Assembly: GCF_904846345.1 (NCBI RefSeq)
Contig: NZ_CAJHAJ010000003.1
Coordinates: 62,001 to 126,000 of the forward strand
Length of the DNA: 64,000 nucleotides
Source: Psychrobacter maritimus
GTDB lineage: Bacteria; Pseudomonadota; Gammaproteobacteria; Pseudomonadales; Moraxellaceae
Direction: 5' to 3'
Made by a program: the position numbers and the translations under genes. The notes beneath the pieces were generated by a model. That model did no database searches and was not told the DNA's origin. It saw only the letters and a program-made list of their open reading frames with translations. Shown in pieces: positions 18,443 to 26,286 of the stretch (position 1 is its first letter; every line of letters starts with the position of its first letter).

Positions 18443-18608
18443 TTGAGATAATTTGATAGCAAAGGAAAGTCTACAAATATCGTCTAATACAATAGTTAGT
18501 TCATTAAGTACATAAAATAAGCTTAATGTGAGAGAGTGAATTAAATAATTTTCAATTGACGAAGTAGTAAGTCAATACTACCAGCTATCAAATACTGAAA
18601 TATAAACT

Positions 18609-19661
18609 ATGCTAACAATCAAAGCTAAAACACTAATGCTATATCTCTCTATTATTATTGCTGGGTTTTATGCATTGCACTTATCTAGCTTGCCTCATGA
18701 ATATTTTAAAGATAGAAGTAACTATCTTGTTTTTATTTCAAACACTGATTTATTAATGCAAGCACGTTTTAAACCTGACAGCATAGTTAGTACACTAGCG
18801 AATGAACCTCTATTTTTGCTTATAACTCAGAGTATTCAATCACTATTTATGTTTGATCCGGAGACTACGTTGTATGGTTATGTTTTTTTCATTTGTTTTA
18901 CAGTATGTTTGTTTTTATTAAGAGTAAGAAATAACTTATTAGTTGGAGTCTTAGCCATTATATTGCTTCTCTGTTTGCCTGAAGGTTACGGTATTCAATT
19001 AGGATCTATTCGGCAGTCTTTCGCAATGGGTTTTCTGCTTATAGTTCTATTAATAAAACCTAATATACATAGTAAGGCATTTTTATCAACTGTTCTAGTA
19101 CTAGGTTTCATCCATTCTTTCTATTTTCTAATTTTTATTATATTGTTTTTGGATAAAACTGTTATAAAAATACATGGTGATAAGATATTTTTTAGGGTGT
19201 TGTATACTACATTATTTGGTTTGCTAATTTCATCGGTTGGCTTGATAGTTGGGAGTCTTCTAGGATTTAGACAAAGTGAAGGGTATGATTCACTTTCTAC
19301 AGATACAAGTGGCTTTGGGTTTTTAGTATGGTCAATAGCATTAGTCTTTCTTCTAATTAACTATACCAAGTCGTATTCTTCTAAATCTCAAATACGAAAC
19401 AACGTAATGACTTTTGCTATTATTGGAATAACCTTTTATTTATCACTATACTGGTTTTCTCCTATAGCTGGAAGAATAATCTCATTCTTTTCATTGTTTA
19501 CAGTTTTTTCTGTATTTTATCGTTATAATATGACGTCATTTTTTTTAGCTCTTTTTTTAGCCGTTTATGGTATCTCTACGATTTTTCTTCTAGAGAGGTC
19601 TAATAGTATGACAGTAGACTTCATTGTTATGTATGATTATTTGATACCGTTTGCAATATGA
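18609..19661 (+). CDS. wzy: EpsG-family membrane protein, candidate capsule polymerase Wzy
   Basis: This 350-aa integral membrane protein has about ten hydrophobic segments and an EpsG-like pattern: YFKDRSNYLVFI near residue 35, NEPLFLLITQ near 65, and QLGSIRQSFAMGFLLIVLLI near 130. Arg in the last motif is a conserved feature of EpsG/Wzy-like proteins. It is the only polymerase-like protein in the locus, so it is the best candidate for Wzy, which joins flipped repeat units at the periplasmic face. Base composition is very AT-rich. No strong ribosome binding site is visible before ATG 18609. Wzy proteins are poorly conserved, so the assignment rests on topology and context. Confidence 0.7.
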   Translation: MLTIKAKTLMLYLSIIIAGFYALHLSSLPHEYFKDRSNYLVFISNTDLLMQARFKPDSIVSTLANEPLFLLITQSIQSLFMFDPETTLYGYVFFICFTVCLFLLRVRNNLLVGVLAIILLLCLPEGYGIQLGSIRQSFAMGFLLIVLLIKPNIHSKAFLSTVLVLGFIHSFYFLIFIILFLDKTVIKIHGDKIFFRVLYTTLFGLLISSVGLIVGSLLGFRQSEGYDSLSTDTSGFGFLVWSIALVFLLINYTKSYSSKSQIRNNVMTFAIIGITFYLSLYWFSPIAGRIISFFSLFTVFSVFYRYNMTSFFLALFLAVYGISTIFLLERSNSMTVDFIVMYDYLIPFAI

Positions 19662-19769
19662 GAGTATAACTAAAATTCAAAATTGTGTATCTCATTGATA
19701 TAGTTATAGTAAAGCCCACTTAAAAGTGTTATAAGCTAATTATCAAATCCAATTGTTATTATAAAGACC

Positions 19770-20606
19770 ATGACTTACTCACTAGATTTTCGTATGCAAG
19801 TTCTAAAAAGCTTAAACGAGGGTATGACCTTTGCCAAGGCGGCTGAGTTCCTACCCACTATACAGAACTGGAAGCGGCGTGTTCATAGTAAAACACCCAG
19901 GCAAACCAAACCTTATAAAATACCAGATGACGTGCTACTTAATGATGTCAAAGAGCATCCGATGATTACCAGTATGAGCGAGCACGTCGTCTAAACTGTA
20001 GTAAAACAGGCATTTATCATGCCCTAAAGCGTCTTGGTATCAGTCAAAAAAAAGACCTTAGAACATCCAAAAGCCTGTCCGATCAAAAGAGCGATATATC
20101 AGAGTAAGCTTGATACTTTTAAACAACAAGGCTATCCCATCGTCTATATGGACGAAAGCGGCTTTGAGCACGAGACTATTCGCTCTCATTGTTATGCACC
20201 GATTGGTAAGCCTTGTATCGATAGCTACAACTGGCAAGGTAAAAAGCGAACCAATGTCATCGGGGCTCTCTATGAAAAGATGCTATTTGCGCTTGAGTAC
20301 GTTGAAACAAATATCAACAGCAATATATTTTATGATTGGTGCAAATTCACACTTATTCCAAGCCTTAAAACCAAATGCGTGATTGTGATGGATAACGCCA
20401 GATTTCATAAGAGTAAGCGTATTCAAAAGCTACTGAACAGGCACGGTCATTGTATTCTATGGTTGCCACCGTACAGCCCTAATCTGAACTATATCGAGAA
20501 AAAATGGGCACAAGTGAAGTTTCTACGCCAAGGCTGGTTGGAAAACGACTTATCCAAATTGTTTTATGATGTTTGTCCAAGGCATAACAGTTTTATTTTG
20601 AACTGA
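19770..20606 (+). pseudogene. IS630-family transposase, frame-disrupted
   Basis: The DNA encodes an IS630/Tc1-type DDE transposase in pieces. The N-terminal helix-turn-helix part begins MTYSLDFRMQVLKSLNEGMT and appears to lack a few residues before IQNWKRRVHSK. The frame is lost near 19960: the expected continuation YQYERARRLNCSKTGIYHAL lies in the next frame. The frame returns at the A-run at 20044-20051. From there the catalytic domain is intact, with MDESGFE, VIMDNARFHKS and PNLNYIEKKW giving the three acidic residues. The two compensating shifts make it non-functional unless programmed frameshifting occurs. It sits between wzy and a glycosyltransferase. Confidence 0.85.
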
Positions 20607-20611
20607 CTATA
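20591..20611 (+). repeat. IS630 right-end terminal sequence
   Basis: The stretch ending TTTTGAACTGACTATA overlaps the transposase 3' end and looks like the right terminal repeat. Related copies lie at 20854-20871 and, inverted, at 62155-62176. The left end near 19699 (TATAGTTATAGT) is only weakly similar. Confidence 0.55.
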
Positions 20612-20911
20612 GTTATGAATAACATTTAAATAATTTTAACGAAGTTTGCACTTATTTTATGGAGTCAATATGTGAACAATAGAAAGTTTATATAATAAAT
20701 TTCTATCACTACTATCTATAAAAATTTTAGTTAAATCTTTATAAAATCGATACAGTCCATATCATGAAAACCTTCCAATAAATTGCTATTAACTTATCCT
20801 TAGTATAGATAATAGTTGACTAAGAATTTTCATGATATGGACTGTGTTTCTGTTATTTTAAACTGACTATAAGTATGCTTTTTAAAGCGTTATCAAGAGG
20901 GTTTATAAGAG
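20612..20911. other. Non-coding gap after the IS630 remnant
   Basis: This very AT-rich stretch contains no gene. It holds the 94-bp palindromic element (20752-20845) and a second IS-end-like sequence (20854-20871). Confidence 0.5.
20752..20845. repeat. 94-bp element with perfect 19-bp inverted repeats
   Basis: ACAGTCCATATCATGAAAA (20752-20770) is the exact reverse complement of TTTTCATGATATGGACTGT (20827-20845). The 56-base loop between them is AT-rich. It lies beside an IS630 remnant and 8 bases from a copy of the IS end, so it is probably a small non-autonomous insertion. A transcribed hairpin is an alternative. Confidence 0.75.
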
Positions 20912-22036
20912 ATGGTTAAGAAAGTAGTACATATAATCATAGGTTTAAATGTAGGTGGGGCTGAGCTAATGCTCAAGCGCTTAGTGTTGCATAGTCAAGA
21001 AAAAAAAGAATTCCAGCATTCAGTTATCTCTTTGACTGATATTGGAGTAATCGGATCAGAACTAAAAAGTAAAGGGATACCTGTATATAGTTTGGGCATG
21101 CAGTCAGCAGTATCTACCCCTAGTGTTTTATTAAAAATCAGAAAGCTACTAAAAGAATTGCAACCTGATGTGGTACAGACATGGATGTATCATGCAGACC
21201 TTTTAGGAGGCTTGGCTGCCAAAAGTTTAGGTATAAAAAAGATCATTTGGGGTATTAGAAATTCTGAAATAGATAGTAACAGTGGTTTGATCAAAAAATC
21301 TATCCGTAAATCTTGTGCTAAGTTATCACGTTCTATTCCTTCAACTATAATATGTGTCGCTCATAAGGCCAAAGAAGTTCATGCAAGAGACGGTTATGAT
21401 CAAAGCAAAATACAAGTTATACCTAACGGTTTTAACTTAGATAAATTTACTCCTGACAAGAGTAAAAGATTAGCTCTACGTTCTCGTATCGGTATACAAG
21501 GTGAGGATTTAGTAATAGGTAACATAGGTCGCTTTACACCAGCAAAGAATCATCTTAACTTCATTAGAGCTTGCTTGATTCTTCTTGATAAAGGCTATGA
21601 CTTTAAAGTACTAATGTGTGGTCGCGAAGTAGAACTAAACAATCCAGAAATATTTGATTTATTTGCAGATAATAATCATAGCAGTCAGTTTGTTTTCTTA
21701 GGCGAAGTATCAGATACCTCATCATTCTATAATGCTATAGATGTATTTTGTTTATGCTCATATACAGAAGGGTTTCCAAACGTACTTGGTGAAGCCATGG
21801 CTACAGAAAAGGTTTGCTTGACTACGGACGCTGGAGACGCTCAATTAATATTGGATAACTGTGGTTTTAATATTGAATCTAATAGTCATATCGATATCGC
21901 CCGAGCCATAGAAGATAACATACTTAAAGGTTCTAAAATTGAACTTAGAAATATTGCAACAGAAGCTCGCACTATCATTCAAGCGAAGTATTCACTAGAT
22001 AAAATAGTCTCAGAGTTTGAGAAGTTGTATACATAG
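20912..22036 (+). CDS. GT4-family glycosyltransferase
   Basis: A second GT-B glycosyltransferase of the locus, 374 aa. The acceptor domain opens with HIIIGLNVGGAELMLKRL, containing the glycine-rich loop, and has VQTWMYHADLLGGLAA near residue 90. The donor domain starts at VIGNIGRFTPAKNHLNFI (about residue 196). The E-x7-E-type motif is in CSYTEGFPNVLGEAMATEK. The next gene follows directly after the stop, so the two are translationally linked. It resembles WcaL/PglJ-like transferases; the sugar added is unknown. Confidence 0.82.
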   Translation: MVKKVVHIIIGLNVGGAELMLKRLVLHSQEKKEFQHSVISLTDIGVIGSELKSKGIPVYSLGMQSAVSTPSVLLKIRKLLKELQPDVVQTWMYHADLLGGLAAKSLGIKKIIWGIRNSEIDSNSGLIKKSIRKSCAKLSRSIPSTIICVAHKAKEVHARDGYDQSKIQVIPNGFNLDKFTPDKSKRLALRSRIGIQGEDLVIGNIGRFTPAKNHLNFIRACLILLDKGYDFKVLMCGREVELNNPEIFDLFADNNHSSQFVFLGEVSDTSSFYNAIDVFCLCSYTEGFPNVLGEAMATEKVCLTTDAGDAQLILDNCGFNIESNSHIDIARAIEDNILKGSKIELRNIATEARTIIQAKYSLDKIVSEFEKLYT

Positions 22037-22048
22037 TTGAGAAAAGAT

Positions 22049-23395
22049 ATGTCTTTTAAAGAGAAAGCAATAAAAAAAATGCCATTTATTTTACAGAATA
22101 CAGCAGTAAGCTTGTTCAATGCTTACCAATATAAAGTTCGTCATGGTGGTGAATATAAGAAGCTTAAAGAATACTACTCTGAGGTAGATAGCTTTACCGA
22201 AGAAAAATTACATCAAGCTTTCATTGATAAGAAAAGTGATTTTTTTATATATATAAAAAGTCATTCATCTTGGTATAGGAATTATAACTTTGAAGATATG
22301 AGTCTAGTTAATGTCTTGAATAAACAAGATATCATTAATCATCTTAATGAAATAACAACAATAAATGAAAAAGATGGATTGGTTAGCTTAACAGGAGGCA
22401 CTACTGGTGCTTCAATGAAAGTTATCTACACCAAAAGTGATATGCAGGAGCGGTTTGCCATTCTAGATCATTTTAGAGCAAAGCATGGGTATGAGCTTGG
22501 CAAAAAGACAGCTTGGTTTTCAGGCAAGAATTTAATATCAAAAAAAGATATTAAAAAAGGTATTTGCTCTCACTACGACTTCATTAATAAGATTAGATTT
22601 TATTCTACTTTTCATATTAATCAGAATAGTTTTGATATTTATTGGAAGTCGATAAATGAATTTAAACCAGAGTTCATAGTAGGTTTTCCTTCTAGTGTTT
22701 ATGAGATATGTGAAATAGCCGATAGCAAGGGTCTTAGATTAAGCCATAAAGTCAAAGTTTTTTTCCCTACTGCTGAGACAGTACTGCCTAAACACAGAGA
22801 AGTTATCGGTCGAGTGCTGGGTTGTAAACTAGTTGATCAGTATGCTTCATCTGAAGGTGCTCCATTTATATTAGAATGCACAAAAGGTAATTTACATATA
22901 CACCCTCTCACTGGTATTTTTGAAGTGGTTGATGAAGATATGCAGCCTGCTGAAGAGGGTGAGCTATTAGTGACGTCTTTTACAACTCATGGGACACCTC
23001 TGGTACGCTATAGAGTTGGAGATCGAATAAAGCTTGCTTCACCTCATAAGCAATGTGATTGCGGATCATTTTTTCCGCTAGTTGATAAAATCGAAGGGCG
23101 ATCTACTGATTATGTTCTCTCACCAACACATGGCAAAGTAAACTTGGGTAATATTAGCAATAGTACTAAAGATGTTATAGGGATCATTCAGTTTCAAGTT
23201 ATCCAACAAGAATTAAATCACGTGAAAGTATTAGTTGTTGCGACTACTGACTTCACTCTTGCAGAGAAAAACAAATTTAAAACATCTCTGACTGAACGAT
23301 TTGGAACCCAAATAACTATAGACTTACAAGTTGTAGATGAAATAGCAAAAGAGAAAAGTGGTAAATTTAGACTTGTTAAAAACTTAATTATTTAA
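22049..23395 (+). CDS. CapK/PaaK-like AMP-forming ligase
   Basis: This protein belongs to the phenylacetate-CoA ligase (PaaK)/CapK branch of adenylate-forming enzymes. It shows the phosphate-binding loop SLTGGTTGASMKV near residue 112, the YASSEGAP motif near residue 270, and the hinge-like YRVGDRIK near 324. A CDCGSFFP cysteine pair follows, as in many PaaK relatives. The 448 residues from ATG 22049 fit the family; the in-frame TTG 22037 directly after the upstream stop is less likely. Inside capsule loci such proteins are thought to activate a carboxylate that decorates the polysaccharide, but the substrate is unproven. It may supply an acyl or amino-acid substituent. Confidence 0.75.
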   Translation: MSFKEKAIKKMPFILQNTAVSLFNAYQYKVRHGGEYKKLKEYYSEVDSFTEEKLHQAFIDKKSDFFIYIKSHSSWYRNYNFEDMSLVNVLNKQDIINHLNEITTINEKDGLVSLTGGTTGASMKVIYTKSDMQERFAILDHFRAKHGYELGKKTAWFSGKNLISKKDIKKGICSHYDFINKIRFYSTFHINQNSFDIYWKSINEFKPEFIVGFPSSVYEICEIADSKGLRLSHKVKVFFPTAETVLPKHREVIGRVLGCKLVDQYASSEGAPFILECTKGNLHIHPLTGIFEVVDEDMQPAEEGELLVTSFTTHGTPLVRYRVGDRIKLASPHKQCDCGSFFPLVDKIEGRSTDYVLSPTHGKVNLGNISNSTKDVIGIIQFQVIQQELNHVKVLVVATTDFTLAEKNKFKTSLTERFGTQITIDLQVVDEIAKEKSGKFRLVKNLII

Positions 23396-23450
23396 CACAT
23401 TTACAAAGTAGCTTCTAATAACAGTCAGCTATCCTGCTTCTATTATTAAG

Positions 23451-23522
23451 TTTCATGGTGCACTGATTGCTGCGATTAAAGACTTTGGGTTTGAGATTCA
23501 CATCGCTACGCTTGAATTTTAG
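23451..23522 (+). pseudogene. N-terminal fragment of a glycosyltransferase
   Basis: One frame reads FHGALIAAIKDFGFEIHIAT and then stops (TAG 23520). It resembles the N-terminal acceptor-domain segment of the intact GT4 just downstream (SHRLPIALAAQEQGYTVHVAT). No start codon or remainder of the gene is present, so this looks like a leftover of a replaced glycosyltransferase. Confidence 0.55.
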
Positions 23523-23569
23523 AATTATTTGGAAGAGTGAAATCAGCTCGAATCCTTATGGGAATTACA

Positions 23570-24688
23570 TTGAAAATATTATACATAGTAAATGAGCCTT
23601 GGTTTTTCTTATCTCACCGCTTACCTATTGCTCTAGCGGCTCAAGAGCAAGGGTACACTGTACATGTGGCGACTAGAGCTGGAGAAGCGGTTTCAGAAAT
23701 ATTAGATAAAGGTTTTATTCATCATGAGATAACATTATCACGTAACGGTAGCAGCATACCAAGTGAGCTAAATAGTTTATTAGCGATTTGGAAGCTTATA
23801 AATAATGTTAAGCCAGATGTATTGCACTTAGTGACTATTAAACCTGTTTTATATGGCGGTATAGCTTCTCGCTTTATATCAGTTAATAAAGTAGTGGCTG
23901 CAGTATCAGGGCTAGGAACTTTATTTTTGGCTGCAGGCGCCAAAGCAGACTTAAAACGAAAAGTTGGAGTAGGCTTATATCGTCTTGCTTTACACTCTAA
24001 AAAAACCACAGTTATACTGCAAAATCCTGATGACAAGCAGTTATTAATAGATCTAAAAGCTGTCAAGGCTGAGCAAACCACACTCATACGTGGTTCAGGC
24101 ATAGACCTATCCACTTTCCAAGCTACTCCTGAAAACCTAACGGGCACTCCTGTAGTGACTTTCGCAGCACGTCTGCTATTCGATAAGGGCTTATCAGAAT
24201 ATATTGAGGCTATCAAACTACTGAATAAAAAGGGCGTAATAGCTAATTATCAGATAGTGGGAGATTTAGATCTAGGTAACAATACTAGTGCCACAGAGCA
24301 AAATATTGAAGAATGGAAAGCCATTCCCAATTTAGTTGTTTTGGGGTATCAAAAGGATATGTCTACTGTATTTAGAGACTCTAATATAGTAGTGCTACCG
24401 TCTTATCGTGAAGGATTACCCAAAGTTTTAATTGAGGCTGCCGCATGTGGTAGGGCTGTGATTACAACAGATGTGCCCGGATGCCGTGATGCTATAGAAG
24501 AAAATAAGACGGGATTATTAGTTCCAGTCAAAGACTCACAGGCATTAGCTGATGCTATAGAACAGCTAGTGACAGATACTGAGCTTCGAGTAGAGATGGG
24601 TATTGCTGGACGTCAGCTAGCAGAGCGGGAGTTTGCGATTGAAAAAGTGATAGAACAGCATCTCTCTATTTATCAGCAAACAAATTAA
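23570..24688 (+). CDS. GT4-family glycosyltransferase (WbpT/PglA-like)
   Basis: The third intact glycosyltransferase, about 372 aa from TTG 23570. That start is chosen because GGGA precedes it by 6 bases and the protein then opens directly with MKILYIVNEPWFFLSHRLP. Upstream in-frame GTG 23537 and ATG 23558 are possible. Donor-domain features are VTFAARLLFDKGLSEYIEAI near residue 194 and LPSYREGLPKVLIEAAACGR, with E-x7-E, near 280. The WFFLSHRLP start is seen in enzymes that add the second sugar to lipid-linked QuiNAc, FucNAc or bacillosamine. That fits its position directly before the initiating transferase. The donor is not determined. Confidence 0.82.
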   Translation: MKILYIVNEPWFFLSHRLPIALAAQEQGYTVHVATRAGEAVSEILDKGFIHHEITLSRNGSSIPSELNSLLAIWKLINNVKPDVLHLVTIKPVLYGGIASRFISVNKVVAAVSGLGTLFLAAGAKADLKRKVGVGLYRLALHSKKTTVILQNPDDKQLLIDLKAVKAEQTTLIRGSGIDLSTFQATPENLTGTPVVTFAARLLFDKGLSEYIEAIKLLNKKGVIANYQIVGDLDLGNNTSATEQNIEEWKAIPNLVVLGYQKDMSTVFRDSNIVVLPSYREGLPKVLIEAAACGRAVITTDVPGCRDAIEENKTGLLVPVKDSQALADAIEQLVTDTELRVEMGIAGRQLAEREFAIEKVIEQHLSIYQQTN

Positions 24689-24712
24689 TTTTTTTATTTA
24701 GGGTATTTGTCC

Positions 24713-26248
24713 ATGAATAATAAACATAGATTACTTCTCACTGGGGCAACTGGATTCGTTGGCAGTGCTATACAAAAGCGTATTGTAGCAGATGGGAACT
24801 ATGATTTAACGATTGCAGTACGTTCCATCAAAGAGCAATCAGAGGCTGTACGCATCGTTAAAGTTGATGATTTAAATACTAAAACTGATTGGAGCGAGGC
24901 ATTGAAAGGTGTCAATGTAGTCGTTCATTCAGCTGCTCGCGTGCACGTGATGGATGACAAGTCCACAGATCCTTTAAATGAGTTTCGTAAAGTAAATGTA
25001 GAGGGAACTTTGAATCTAGCTCGTCAAGCTGTCAAAGCAGGCGTAAAGCGTTTTATATTTATCAGCTCAATTAAAGTGAATGGCGAAGACACAGAGCTTG
25101 GTAAACCGTATACAGAAGACTCTAAACCTAATCCTATTGACCCTTACGGTATTTCTAAATATGAAGCGGAGCAAGGTCTGCTTGAATTAGCAGAAAATAC
25201 ACCTTTAGAAGTGGTTATTATTCGTCCTACTTTAGTATATGGTGAAAATGTAAAAGGTAACTTTCATTCTTTAATGAAATGGACTTACAAAGGTGTTCCT
25301 CTACCAATAGGTGGAATTAAGCATAACTTGCGTAGCTTAATATCAGTAGACAACTTGGTTGACTTTATTGTTACTTGTATAGAGCATAAAGATGCTAAAA
25401 ACGAAGTGTTTTTGATATCTGACGATGATGATATATCTACCGCTGATTTATTGAAAGAAATATCTAAAGGTTTAGGCGTTAAAAATAAAGCGGTAAATAT
25501 ACCTGCTAAATTTATTAACACGGCGGCAAGTGCAGTTGGCAAATCAAGTGTAGCTCAAAGGCTATCCGGCTCATTACAGGTGGATATCAGTAAAGCTAAA
25601 ACCTTGTTAGGCTGGGAGCCTAAATACTCAACTAGTGAGTCGATCCAAAAGACTGCTAGGTTTTATAAACTAAACTTAGCTGCTCCTAAGTCTATGACTT
25701 TACAAAGACCTTTGGATATTATGTTTTCAGCGACCGGTCTAGTAGTAGCCTCACCATTGTTAATTGGTGCAACGGCTATTGGTTACTTGGATACAGGTTC
25801 ACCTTTGTTTATCCAAGAGCGGGTAGGAAAAGATAAAAAACCATTTAAACTGATTAAGTTTCGTACTATGAAAGTAGATACAGCTTCTGTGGCTAGTCAC
25901 TTAGCTGATAACAGTTCAATCACTAAACTGGGCAAAGTACTGCGTAAGACCAAACTCGATGAATTACCACAGCTTATTAATGTATTAAAAGGTGAAATGA
26001 GCTTGGTAGGCCCAAGACCTAACTTGTTTAATCAAAAAGACCTTATCAAAGCTAGAGATGAGATGCGGGTTTATGACGTATTACCAGGTATCACCGGTCT
26101 GGCTCAATTAAGTGGCATCGATATGTCTACGCCTGAACGCTTAGCAAAAAAAGACAAAGAAATGATTGATACTATTAACCTTAAAAACTATTTTTCTTAT
26201 ATACTGAGTACCGCTTTAGGTAAAGGTAGTGGCGACGCAGTTAAATAA
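24713..26248 (+). CDS. Fused UDP-4-keto-sugar reductase/epimerase and initiating sugar-1-phosphate transferase
   Basis: The protein is a two-domain fusion of about 511 aa. The N-terminal half is an extended SDR with GATGFVGSA near residue 11, ISSIKVNGE, and Tyr-x3-Lys in DPYGISKYEAE. It is like WbpV/Qnr, which reduce the 4-keto-6-deoxy sugar to UDP-QuiNAc or UDP-FucNAc. After a linker near residue 325 comes a complete bacterial sugar transferase of the monotopic PglC/WbaP type. It has a membrane-dipping helix (DIMFSATGLVVASPLL), PFKLIKFRTM, the catalytic Asp-Glu pair in KLDELPQLINVLKGEMS, and SLVGPRPNL. It should load the sugar-1-phosphate onto undecaprenyl phosphate. ATG 24713 is preferred to TTG 24707. 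In many relatives these are two separate genes. Confidence 0.85.
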   Translation: MNNKHRLLLTGATGFVGSAIQKRIVADGNYDLTIAVRSIKEQSEAVRIVKVDDLNTKTDWSEALKGVNVVVHSAARVHVMDDKSTDPLNEFRKVNVEGTLNLARQAVKAGVKRFIFISSIKVNGEDTELGKPYTEDSKPNPIDPYGISKYEAEQGLLELAENTPLEVVIIRPTLVYGENVKGNFHSLMKWTYKGVPLPIGGIKHNLRSLISVDNLVDFIVTCIEHKDAKNEVFLISDDDDISTADLLKEISKGLGVKNKAVNIPAKFINTAASAVGKSSVAQRLSGSLQVDISKAKTLLGWEPKYSTSESIQKTARFYKLNLAAPKSMTLQRPLDIMFSATGLVVASPLLIGATAIGYLDTGSPLFIQERVGKDKKPFKLIKFRTMKVDTASVASHLADNSSITKLGKVLRKTKLDELPQLINVLKGEMSLVGPRPNLFNQKDLIKARDEMRVYDVLPGITGLAQLSGIDMSTPERLAKKDKEMIDTINLKNYFSYILSTALGKGSGDAVK

Positions 26249-26286
26249 AAAACAATATAATTCAAGTTATTTGGAAGTGATCTATC

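Noticed and set aside
23722..24216. 164-codon minus-strand frame inside a glycosyltransferase gene
   Set aside because: The plus-strand frame has full GT4 motifs; the antisense frame has no recognisable sequence.
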